From positions 1 through 6,076 of the forward strand of contig JAPKDI010000087.1 of the NCBI GenBank assembly GCA_026421105.1: a DNA stretch of 6,076 nt. The letters are read 5' to 3'. Numbering within the stretch: position 1 is the stretch's first letter; each line of letters opens with the position of its first letter. Origin of the DNA: Alphaproteobacteria bacterium (GTDB lineage Bacteria > Pseudomonadota > Alphaproteobacteria > SHVP01). A program made the position numbers and the translations under genes. Of the stretch, positions 1 through 6,076 are shown one piece after another. Below the pieces are notes generated by a model, which did not search any database, had not been told where the DNA came from, and saw only the letters and a program-made list of their open reading frames with translations.

Positions 1-294
1 ACTGCCCAGTGCCGGTACAATGCTCGCGCAAACCAGCGATGGCCGCGTCGGCGGTGCCGACTACGACAAGACTTGGCCAGCCCGCGCTAAAACGTCGATG
101 TGGTAGGCGTCGAGCCACCACGTTCCCGAACTATTAAGAAGAGGCCATGCCGAGCGGCCATGCTACTGACGTCGGCCACAGCCTTCGGCATCGTCAAGAC
201 GCTCAGCGGAGCTACTTGCGCCAACCTTTAAAATAACCCCAAAGTCAGGTAGTTACGCACCTCACCATAGAAACAACTGTGACGAGGGGCGAGT
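1..294. other. Left-edge region with no confident gene; upstream region of sthA
   Basis: No gene is recognisable here. On the + strand, a frame open at the left edge stops at 104-106 (about 34 residues, no recognised motif). On the - strand, one frame is open from a possible GTG at 121 to the left edge, another has a 34-codon ORF from an ATG at 191 to a stop at 87-89, and a third ends at 61-63. All three have protein-like composition but match nothing I know. An AT-rich patch at 227-236 could hold a -10 element (TAAAAT at 229-234), but no convincing -35 stands at the right distance, so no promoter is called. The sthA promoter should lie here, because no + strand gene is seen upstream of it. 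Confidence 0.5.
284..289 (+). promoter_or_regulatory. Ribosome binding site of sthA
   Basis: GAGGGG lies five bases before the ATG at 295. An in-frame TGA at 280-282 closes the frame just upstream, so no earlier start is possible and this purine stretch decides the start. Confidence 0.7.
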
Positions 295-1698
295 ATGGCT
301 GGCCGTGACTACGATTTAGTTGTGATTGGTTCGGGTCCCGCGGGCCACAGCGCGGCTATTCAAGCTACCAAGGTCGGCAAACGCGTCGCCATGATTGAGC
401 GTGAGGGTGTCGTTGGTGGGGCCAGCGTCAACACCGGCACCATTCCCTCGAAGACGCTGCGCGAAGCAGTGATGCATTTGTCGGGATACAACCAGCGCGG
501 CATCTACGGTCAGGACTACCGGGTCAAGAAAAAGATCGTAATGGACGATCTTCTGCACCGCACCGACCATGTGATCAGCCGGGAAATCGCTGTGGCGCAT
601 CATCAACTAATGCGCAATTCGGTTGAGGTGATTTCCGCAACCGGCTCATTCGTCGATCCTCACACGTTGCGCCTCAACGATCTAGCGACCGGTGGTGACC
701 GCGACATCACCGCCGATCACATCGTCATCGCTGTCGGTACCGTGTGCAGCCTGGACCCCAACATTCCATTCGATGGCGAACGGATTTTCGTCAGCGACGA
801 TTTGCTCAAACTTAAGACACTCCCGAAGCGTCTCGCTGTTATTGGCGCCGGTGTGATCGGGTCTGAATATGCCACCATCTTTGCGGCGCTCGGCGTTCGC
901 GTCACCATTATCGATAAGCGAAAGCGTCTGCTCGACTTCCTCGACTGGGAAATCACCGATGCGCTGACGCACCACATGCGCGAAAACAGGGTTACTCTCC
1001 GCCTCGGCGAAGAGGTTTCTGGCGTCGAACCTTACCAAGATGACCAAGGTGAGCACGTCCGGATCAAACTCGCCAGTGGCAAGCAGGTGATCTCTGAAAA
1101 GACGCTGTACGCGATCGGCCGGACTGGCGCGACGGGCAAGTTGAACCTCTCGGCTGCCGAAATCGAGGTGGATAGCCGCGGCCGTATTTCGGTCAACAAA
1201 AACCACCAGACCAACCAGGATCACATTTACGCCGTTGGCGACGTCATCGGATTTCCCAGTCTGGCAGCCACTAGTATGGAACAAGGCCGCCTAGCGTCTT
1301 GCCACGCGTTCGATGTGCCGGCCCATAGCGTGCCGGAACTCTTCCCGTTCGGCATATACACGATCCCCGAGATTTCGGTAGTCGGGAAGAACGAGCAGCA
1401 ACTCACGAGCGACGGTGTTCCTTACGAGGTTGGTAAGGCGTCGTATAAAGAAATCGCGCGTGGCCAAATTATCGGCGACCGAACGGGCCTGCTGAAGCTG
1501 ATCTTCCATACCGAGACCCGCAAGTTACTAGGGGTCTCGATCATCGGCGAGGGCGCCACAGAACTGATCCACATTGGTCAGGCCGTGCTCAGCTACAACG
1601 GTGATATCGACTATTTTGTCGACACGGTCTTCAACTACCCCACCCTAGCAGAGTGCTACAAAACAGCCGCTCTCGACGGAATAAACCGTCTGTCATAA
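295..1698 (+). CDS. sthA: Si-specific NAD(P)+ transhydrogenase (soluble pyridine nucleotide transhydrogenase)
   Basis: This cytosolic FAD enzyme should move hydride between NADPH and NAD+, balancing the two cofactor pools. The 467-residue length is normal for the family. Visible in order: the FAD-binding GSGPAG (residues 12-17), the loop GGASVNTGTIPSK (41-53), the second Rossmann motif GAGVIG (184-189), the FAD motif YAVGDV (312-317), and the C-terminal dimer domain with PFGIYTIPEIS (351-361) and FNYPTLAE (446-453). It belongs to the dihydrolipoamide dehydrogenase fold but lacks that enzyme's redox disulfide: the two cysteine positions are Ser44 and Thr49. The catalytic His of the disulfide reductases is Asn447, as in E. 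coli SthA. IPEIS, NYPT-AE and the segment around RTG (276-278) match E. coli SthA closely. The first cysteine position is Ser, whereas E. coli SthA keeps Cys there. The start is fixed by a good ribosome binding site and an upstream stop. The efflux gene follows after 72 bases on the same strand. Confidence 0.95.
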   Translation: MAGRDYDLVVIGSGPAGHSAAIQATKVGKRVAMIEREGVVGGASVNTGTIPSKTLREAVMHLSGYNQRGIYGQDYRVKKKIVMDDLLHRTDHVISREIAVAHHQLMRNSVEVISATGSFVDPHTLRLNDLATGGDRDITADHIVIAVGTVCSLDPNIPFDGERIFVSDDLLKLKTLPKRLAVIGAGVIGSEYATIFAALGVRVTIIDKRKRLLDFLDWEITDALTHHMRENRVTLRLGEEVSGVEPYQDDQGEHVRIKLASGKQVISEKTLYAIGRTGATGKLNLSAAEIEVDSRGRISVNKNHQTNQDHIYAVGDVIGFPSLAATSMEQGRLASCHAFDVPAHSVPELFPFGIYTIPEISVVGKNEQQLTSDGVPYEVGKASYKEIARGQIIGDRTGLLKLIFHTETRKLLGVSIIGEGATELIHIGQAVLSYNGDIDYFVDTVFNYPTLAECYKTAALDGINRLS

Positions 1699-1751
1699 AT
1701 CGGTGCAGCGTAAGAGAAGGGGTCGCCCGAAGAATGGCGGAAAACCTTTGA

Positions 1752-1779
1752 GCCTAGGTCTCGAGCCACGGTGCTAGGC
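1752..1779 (+). repeat. Short inverted repeat enclosing the GTG start of the efflux gene
   Basis: GCCTAG at 1752-1757 and CTAGGC at 1774-1779 are perfect 6-base inverted repeats with a 16-base loop. The GTG start (1771-1773) sits in the loop beside the right arm. In mRNA the stem could hinder ribosome access. It is short and may be chance. No run of T follows, so it is not a terminator. Confidence 0.3.
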
Positions 1780-2988
1780 GACACAGCGGCAGACGACGGC
1801 CTACCGCCATCTGCTCGCCCACCAATTGGGCTGTTGATGACGATGGTGCTGGCGGGTGTGCTGGCTATCAACGTCTATGTGCCGGCCTTGCCTGAGATCA
1901 GCCGCGCGCTGCACGCCTCCCCCACCGAGGTCCAACTCACGCTTACCGTGTTTCTTATTGCTTTTGGCCTTGCGCAGTTGGTGCTCGGGCCGATGTCGGA
2001 TCGGTACGGCCGCCGACCGATCTTGCTATGGGGTACAGCGCTTTTTGTGGTGGCCAACGTCGTGTGCGCGCTCGCCTTCACGATCGAAGCGTTGTTGGTC
2101 GGCCGGGTGCTGCAGGCCTTTGGTGCATGCGCGGGGAGTGTGGTGACCCGCGCTCTGGTGCGCGACGCCTGGGGCCGCGATGGCTCAGCCAGCATCATGG
2201 GATTCTTAACTTTGTCGATCAGCCTAGGCGCGGCGGTGTCCCCGCTTATCGGCGGGGTGCTGGCCGTGCGTTTCGGCTGGACTGCGGGATTTTGGTTCTT
2301 GGCGGTGGTTGGCGCCGTCCCCGTGATCATTGGAATATTTCGTCTGCGTGAAACCAATCAGTTCATCGGACGACCAATGAGCGTCTTCCGGATTGCCCGC
2401 GACCTGCGTCGTTTATGCACGTACCCGCCGTATCTCGGCTACTGCCTGAGCGTCGGAGCCATGAACGGCATGTTCTTTGTTTTCCTTGGCTCGGCGCCCT
2501 TCGTGCTGATCGACAACCTTGGGATGCGACCAGACACCTTCGGCGTGTTTATGCTGGTCATGGTCGCGGGCTCGTTGATCGGCGCGGCAGCCGCCACACG
2601 CTATGGCGCCCAGCCCTGGGGCGACCGGCTGCTGGCAATTGGAACGCTGTGCTCTTTGGCGGGTGGCCTTCTAATTGCGGGCATCGGGTTTGCAGGATGG
2701 ACCAGCGTTCCCGGGGTAATTGCGCCACTATTCCTGGTCGGCCTCGGCAACGGCGGCATGATGCCGATTGCGGGTGCCCGTGCGGTCGGGCTCGCGCCCA
2801 AGTTGGCCGGGACCGCCTCGGCCGGGTTTGGCGCAATTCAATTGGGTGGCGGCGCTATCGGCACGGTGGTCGCTGGGTTTTTGGCGCACACCACACAAGG
2901 GCCGATGGGCGCCGGGATGGTTGCTTTCGCGCTGTTCGGTTTGGCGAGTACGGCTTTGACCCGGCGCGGCTCCCCCCACACGTTCTAG
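1771..2988 (+). CDS. Bcr/CflA-family multidrug efflux transporter (MFS, DHA1 type)
   Basis: This is an inner-membrane, 12-helix major facilitator protein expected to export drugs or other small molecules by proton antiport. The 405-residue length is typical. Visible in order: helix 1 with YVPALPEIS (36-44), the family's YLPALP signature; helix 2 with QLTLTVFL (55-62); loop 2-3 motif A GPMSDRYGRRP (73-83); helix 4 with GRVLQAFGACAG (111-122) and TRALVRD (126-132); helix 5 motif C-like GAAVSPLIGG (153-162); RET (193-195) after helix 6; and six further hydrophobic segments from about 221 to 397. Bcr-type proteins usually carry Asp before this signature (TDMYLPALP in E. coli Bcr); here it is Asn34. 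The start is uncertain. GTG at 1771 is the first start codon after the in-frame stop at 1711-1713 and has no good ribosome binding site; ATG at 1837, just before helix 1, is the alternative. It may be co-transcribed with sthA, but the 72-base gap leaves this open. The substrate cannot be read from sequence. Confidence 0.88.
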   Translation: MLGDTAADDGLPPSARPPIGLLMTMVLAGVLAINVYVPALPEISRALHASPTEVQLTLTVFLIAFGLAQLVLGPMSDRYGRRPILLWGTALFVVANVVCALAFTIEALLVGRVLQAFGACAGSVVTRALVRDAWGRDGSASIMGFLTLSISLGAAVSPLIGGVLAVRFGWTAGFWFLAVVGAVPVIIGIFRLRETNQFIGRPMSVFRIARDLRRLCTYPPYLGYCLSVGAMNGMFFVFLGSAPFVLIDNLGMRPDTFGVFMLVMVAGSLIGAAAATRYGAQPWGDRLLAIGTLCSLAGGLLIAGIGFAGWTSVPGVIAPLFLVGLGNGGMMPIAGARAVGLAPKLAGTASAGFGAIQLGGGAIGTVVAGFLAHTTQGPMGAGMVAFALFGLASTALTRRGSPHTF

Positions 2989-3065
2989 CAGTGCCATGCG
3001 CGGGGACAGCAGGTGTGATCAGTGCCTTTCGAGACGGACCTTCGGCCCTCCTCGGGATGGGCGTG
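2989..3065. other. Convergent gap between the efflux gene and the dehydrogenase gene
   Basis: Both flanking genes end here, so termination of both transcripts is expected. I find no strong GC stem with a T tract on either strand. The best structure is a loose one at 3030-3054, with CGAG and CTCG arms around a CTTCGG loop-like core whose inner positions mismatch. Termination may be Rho-dependent or lie within the coding ends. Confidence 0.4.
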
Positions 3066-4115
3066 TTACAGAGCGGCGATAACGGCGTTCGCGGCGGCCT
3101 TGGTGCCTTGGGGCGTGGTGCCGTTGGAGTTTAGGCTGACCGTAGCCGTGGCGAGGACGCGTTCAACGGCAGACCGGATGCGCATTGCGGCCGGCGCCTC
3201 ACCGAGCCAGTCGAGCAGCATGGCAGCCGACAGGATGGTGGCGAGCGGGTTGGCGCGGTCTTGACCTGCGAGGGCGAGCGCCGAGCCGTGGATCGGCTCG
3301 AAGTAGGCCGCGTCATCGCCAATGTTGCCGGACGGGCACATCCCGAGGCCGCCGACGGTGGCGGCGCCGAGATCCGACAAGATGTCGCCAACGAAGTTTT
3401 CGGTGACCAAGACATCAAACGTGCCGGGGCGTTCGACCAACGCGGCGGCGGCGGCATCTGCGTAGAGGTGATCGGCGGCGATGTCGGAACGCTGGGCGGC
3501 ATTGCTATCAAAGATTTCGCGAAACAGAGCGAAGCTGCGCAGGACGTTGGATTTGTCGACGCAAGTGACGCGCGGGTTGGGGCGCGAGGCCGCGACCGCA
3601 AATGCTTTGCGTACGATGCGGTCGATGCCCGTACGACTCATAATCATGTAGTCGGTTACACCTTCAGGCGTAACGGTGCCCTTGCCGCGACTGGCGTAGA
3701 GGCCTTCGGTGTTCTCGCGCACGATGATGTAGTCAATTCCGGTATCAGGGACATCACGCAACGCTGAGGTCACGCCAGGATAAAGCCGGATGGGGCGGAT
3801 GTTGGCGTATGCATCGAGCCCTGGGCGTAAGACGCCGCCAAGAGTGCCTGCCTCGATCCCATCGGGAGACCGCACGGCGGGATTGCCGACCGGGCCTTTG
3901 AGGACTCCATCGGCGAACCGGCACGCGGCCAAGGTGGCGTCGTCCATCGCGCGGCCGGTGGCGTCGTAATGCGCGGCGCCAGCGCTATGGATCTCGAGAT
4001 GAAGTATGAAGTTGTCGCGGCCCTGCACCGCGGCCAGCACGGCCAGGGTGGCATCGGTAACTTCGGGTCCGATGCCGTCACCAGGAATGACGATGACGCG
4101 GTAGTCACGAGCCAT
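3066..4115 (-). CDS. Isocitrate/isopropylmalate dehydrogenase-family beta-decarboxylating dehydrogenase
   Basis: This family oxidises the hydroxyl of a 2R-hydroxy diacid with NAD(P)+ and then decarboxylates it, using Mg or Mn. Members act on isopropylmalate, isocitrate, homoisocitrate, tartrate or D-malate. The 349-residue length is normal. Visible: PGDGIGPEV (11-19), LR (96-97), NIRP (105-108), IVRENTEGLY (131-140) with Arg133 and the catalytic Tyr140, VDKSNVL (186-192) with the catalytic Lys188, metal ligands Asp220 (YAD), Asp244 and Asp248 (GDILSD), and FEPIHGSA (272-279). All catalytic and metal residues are present, so the enzyme should be active. The substrate loop (TLGGVLR, 91-97) matches neither the isocitrate pattern around E. 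coli Ser113 nor a standard LeuB. In the cofactor loop, the position that is Asp in NAD enzymes and Lys in E. coli Icd is Ala281. Substrate and cofactor are therefore open, and leuB is not assigned. It is the last gene of the - strand operon, 12 bases after the amidohydrolase. Confidence 0.9.
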   Translation of the reverse strand: MARDYRVIVIPGDGIGPEVTDATLAVLAAVQGRDNFILHLEIHSAGAAHYDATGRAMDDATLAACRFADGVLKGPVGNPAVRSPDGIEAGTLGGVLRPGLDAYANIRPIRLYPGVTSALRDVPDTGIDYIIVRENTEGLYASRGKGTVTPEGVTDYMIMSRTGIDRIVRKAFAVAASRPNPRVTCVDKSNVLRSFALFREIFDSNAAQRSDIAADHLYADAAAAALVERPGTFDVLVTENFVGDILSDLGAATVGGLGMCPSGNIGDDAAYFEPIHGSALALAGQDRANPLATILSAAMLLDWLGEAPAAMRIRSAVERVLATATVSLNSNGTTPQGTKAAANAVIAAL

Positions 4116-4125
4116 CGCGGGTATG

Positions 4126-4130
4126 CCTTA
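4126..4130 (-). promoter_or_regulatory. Likely ribosome binding site of the dehydrogenase, overlapping the amidohydrolase stop
   Basis: Read on the - strand, TAAGG includes the TAA stop of the amidohydrolase (4130-4128) and lies ten bases before the dehydrogenase ATG (4115-4113). It is a weak match, but it fits translational coupling between the two genes. Confidence 0.4.
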
Positions 4131-5804
4131 CTGGCGCCGAGGGCGCAGCACAGTTCCAGGCAGAGTCGCACCCGTCACATTCTGGTTGTTCTGGCGAATG
4201 ACCTGACCGTTGCAGATCACCGTATGGATACCGATAGCATCGGCGACAAGGCGGTCAGCACCGCCAGGAAGATCGGCAATGCGACGCAAGCCGGTAGCGG
4301 CCACCGTGTCCGGATCAAAGATGACGATATCCGCAGGCAACCCAGTAGCAAGGCGGCCGCGGTCGAGGCCAAAGACGTCCGCGATGTCACTGGTCAACAT
4401 CTGAACGCCGCGCGCTAGGCTGAGCAGGCCGGTTTCGCGCACCCAGTGAGCCAGAAGGTGCGTGGAAAAACAGGCATCGCACAGTTGGCTCGCGTGGGCG
4501 CCTGCATCGGACAAGCCCAGGATGATGTTGGGGTCCGCCATAATCTCGGCGACTTCTGCGGTATCATAGTTGAACATCGCCAAGCGGAACCGCGCCTCGA
4601 GACCGTTAGCGAGACTGAGATCCAGGGCTAGGTCAACCGGATCAATCCCACGCGCCGCGGCCGCCGCATCGAGGGGTTGTTCTTCCAATGTGCGGTCACT
4701 CGGCGCCCAAGAGATGACAGTCCGCGTGAACCATTCAGCGAAGGGGTGTTCCACGCCCTTGGCCAGGGCAGCACGAAAGGCGTCGCGAAAGCTGGGATCG
4801 CGGTAGAGCTTTTCGCGGCCCGCACGATCGGTCCGCAAAGGTTCGGCAAACATCGACAGACTTGCAAAGGCGGTAGGCTCGTCGAAGGAGAAGTCGAAGT
4901 TGAGGGGGCGGCAGGTCGCTTGCGGACTGATGCGCAGGCCCTCCGCGCGCAATGCCGCGCTACGTTCAAGCAATGGGCGGTGCGATCCCGGCCCTTCGAG
5001 GCCCGCCATGAGGGCGGTCCATGTGATCGTCGCGTCGTGTTTACGGGCGAGTTCGGCAAATTCATCGAGAAACATGGTGGGGCCGCCGGTGGCCTGCATG
5101 ACGCCGCCATGCGCCGCCATTGCCGCAACCAAGGGATCAATCTCGCCCGCGACACTCGCGAGACGGCTAGGGACGGGCAAGCCGTCGTAACCAACGTGGT
5201 GAGGCGAGTGCGATGTCGAAAACCCGACCGCACCAGCGCGCATTGCCTCATCAACGAGATCGCACATCTGCCCAACCTCATCAGGGGTCGCAGTGCGGCG
5301 GACGGCGTCTTCCCCCATGACGTAGAGCCGCAAGGGGGTATGGCCGATATAGGCCGCGACATTGACGGCCGTGCCGCGCGACGCGACGGCATCGAGGTAT
5401 TCGCCAAAGGATTCGAACGGCCACTCGGCGCCGATGCCTTCGTTCAGGGCGGCTAGGCTCATGCCCTCAACCCGTTCCAACGTGCGCAAGATCAACTGAC
5501 GATGCTGTGGCCTGGTGGGCGCGATACCGAAGCCACAATTGCCCATGACCACCGTGGTGACGCCGTGCCACGGCGAGATCGTGAGGCCGCGGTCCCACAA
5601 AACCTGCGCATCGTAGTGGGTGTGGCTGTCGATGAACCCGGGCGCAACGGCATGGCCCGCCGCATCAATTTCCTGGACGCCCGTATCAGGAACATCACCA
5701 AGCGCGGTGATCGCGCCATTGCTTATGGCAAGATCGCTGACGAACGGTTCACCGCCGGTGCCGTCGACAACCAGGCCGTTGCGGATGACAAGGTCTGGGG
5801 TCAT
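4128..5804 (-). CDS. D-aminoacylase-like amidohydrolase (N-acyl-D-amino-acid deacylase family, COG3653 type)
   Basis: This is a metal-dependent hydrolase of the amidohydrolase superfamily. Characterised relatives deacylate N-acyl-D-amino acids; the substrate here is unknown. From the ATG at 5804 it has 558 residues. Visible: the N-terminal beta-sandwich start LVIRNGLVVDGTG (5-17), PGFIDSHTHYD (55-65) with metal ligands His61 and His63, VMGNCGFG (86-93) with Cys90 at the bridging-cysteine position of D-aminoacylase, GHTPLR (154-159), GFSTS (194-198), VPSR (211-214), SDAGAH (432-437) with the catalytic Asp433, and the C-terminal sandwich with GLPADIVIFDP (488-498). The histidine segments of classical D-aminoacylase (THMR- and SHHK-like) are not found; VPSR and HGGVMQ (232-237) stand near those positions. 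No signal peptide or membrane segment, so it should be cytoplasmic. The start is set by the ATGA overlap with the DUF2889 gene. A longer in-frame ORF to 5996 exists but runs antiparallel to nothing useful and out of frame through DUF2889 sequence. The dehydrogenase follows at once. Confidence 0.88.
   Translation of the reverse strand: MTPDLVIRNGLVVDGTGGEPFVSDLAISNGAITALGDVPDTGVQEIDAAGHAVAPGFIDSHTHYDAQVLWDRGLTISPWHGVTTVVMGNCGFGIAPTRPQHRQLILRTLERVEGMSLAALNEGIGAEWPFESFGEYLDAVASRGTAVNVAAYIGHTPLRLYVMGEDAVRRTATPDEVGQMCDLVDEAMRAGAVGFSTSHSPHHVGYDGLPVPSRLASVAGEIDPLVAAMAAHGGVMQATGGPTMFLDEFAELARKHDATITWTALMAGLEGPGSHRPLLERSAALRAEGLRISPQATCRPLNFDFSFDEPTAFASLSMFAEPLRTDRAGREKLYRDPSFRDAFRAALAKGVEHPFAEWFTRTVISWAPSDRTLEEQPLDAAAAARGIDPVDLALDLSLANGLEARFRLAMFNYDTAEVAEIMADPNIILGLSDAGAHASQLCDACFSTHLLAHWVRETGLLSLARGVQMLTSDIADVFGLDRGRLATGLPADIVIFDPDTVAATGLRRIADLPGGADRLVADAIGIHTVICNGQVIRQNNQNVTGATLPGTVLRPRRQ
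5801..5804 (-). promoter_or_regulatory. ATGA stop-start overlap coupling DUF2889 to the amidohydrolase
   Basis: On the - strand the TGA stop of the DUF2889 frame (5803-5801) shares two bases with the ATG (5804-5802) of the amidohydrolase. No good Shine-Dalgarno sequence precedes this ATG (only AAAAAGACGC), which fits reinitiation by ribosomes finishing the upstream gene. Confidence 0.75.
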
Positions 5805-6076
5805 GCGTCTTTTTGGCCGTTCGCAGCGGTCGCAATAGGGCCCCCGCTCCGCCAACCGAAACAGGTGTTTTCCAATACCGGTGCCATCTTGCGCTTGGCG
5901 GTTGTACCGAGGCGTTGGTTGCGATTTGCCCGGCCGTACATCCCTTGCATCGCGGTTGTGCCGATCTCCGTGAACATTTCCGACATATGGGTGCACCCAT
6001 CTGAACGCTGAATACGCTTGAGCGCATCGCGGACCCAGCCCGACCCGATGCGCAACCCGACGAGCGCCTTGTAACT
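5801..6076 (-). CDS. DUF2889 domain protein, C-terminal part (cut by the window edge)
   Basis: The frame is open to the right edge and gives 91 residues before TGA. The start lies outside the window; the TTG at 6055 is an internal Leu codon. I recognise the end of the DUF2889 family: GLRIGSGW (residues 7-14), then a helix with RDALKRI (16-22), then GCTHMSEM (27-34) and TTAMQ (40-44), matching the family pattern GLRIGPGW, GCTHLTEL and TTAFQ from memory. A later NTCFGWRSGGP segment fits the family's final conserved DGC-x-x-x-R-x-DG region. DUF2889 has no known biochemical role that I can state; the Cys-Thr-His and nearby Glu are conserved polar residues that could bind metal or act in catalysis. 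It is the upstream partner of the amidohydrolase, joined by a 4-base overlap. The domain was recognised by eye, so a profile search would settle it. Confidence 0.75.
   Translation of the reverse strand, partial: SYKALVGLRIGSGWVRDALKRIQRSDGCTHMSEMFTEIGTTAMQGMYGRANRNQRLGTTAKRKMAPVLENTCFGWRSGGPIATAANGQKDA

Noticed and set aside
229..234. TAAAAT as the -10 box of an sthA promoter
   Set aside because: No plausible -35 element lies 16-18 bases upstream, so a promoter is not supported beyond an AT-rich patch.
682..1284. 200-residue - strand ORF opposite sthA
   Set aside because: It is a mirror of the conserved sthA frame with no recognisable domain.
3030..3054. Bidirectional terminator between the convergent genes
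   Set aside because: The arms pair over only four bases, the inner part mismatches, and there is no T tract on either strand.
2415..3134. 239-residue + strand ORF overlapping the end of the efflux gene
   Set aside because: It lies in another frame of a membrane protein whose own frame has clear helices and motifs to residue 397; its translation is Arg/Gly/His-rich with no domain.
3261..3767. 168-residue + strand ORF opposite the dehydrogenase gene
   Set aside because: It is antisense to conserved active-site sequence, with Gly/Asp-rich composition and no motif.
4628..5456. Long alternative ORFs of about 259 residues on both strands over the amidohydrolase
   Set aside because: They are shadows of a high-GC gene: low-complexity Arg/Ser/Pro-rich translations, no domains, and full overlap with the conserved amidohydrolase frame.
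5805..5996. N-terminal extension of the amidohydrolase to an ATG at 5996, with a CDRCERPKRR zinc-like motif
   Set aside because: The stretch overlaps the DUF2889 coding frame, shows no family homology, and the family N-terminus starts at 5804 with an ATGA overlap. The Cys pair is an out-of-frame artefact.

Overview
The window carries four complete or near-complete protein genes plus the 3' end of a fifth, in two opposing blocks. The left block runs on the + strand: a soluble pyridine nucleotide transhydrogenase (SthA), then a Bcr/CflA-type drug efflux transporter of the major facilitator superfamily. The right block runs on the - strand and is read inward from the right edge: the C-terminal part of a DUF2889 protein, a COG3653-type (D-aminoacylase-like) amidohydrolase, and an isocitrate/isopropylmalate dehydrogenase-family enzyme. 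The blocks converge at about 2989-3065. No tRNA, rRNA, insertion sequence, CRISPR array or prophage gene was seen.

The gene types, the moderately high G+C content, the use of GTG as a start and the tight operon packing point to a free-living heterotrophic bacterium, most likely a proteobacterium. The sequence alone does not resolve the lineage. The sthA gene uses visibly more A/T-ending codons than the strongly G/C-biased - strand block.

The - strand block looks like a real operon. The DUF2889 stop and the amidohydrolase start share four bases (ATGA), and the amidohydrolase stop lies 12 nt before the dehydrogenase start. The overlap fixes the amidohydrolase start at 5804: a longer in-frame reading up to 5996 would run through DUF2889 coding sequence and is rejected. 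A metal-dependent hydrolase, an NAD(P)-linked beta-hydroxyacid oxidative decarboxylase and a DUF2889 protein together suggest a small catabolic pathway, but the substrate cannot be named. Several active-site positions in these enzymes differ from the textbook family members.

The first 294 bases hold no gene I can name. The minus strand there has protein-like segments scattered over several frames, which could be an eroded gene or chance. I found no clearly new biological system. The best leads are the DUF2889/amidohydrolase/dehydrogenase operon and the departures from consensus residues in the individual enzymes.
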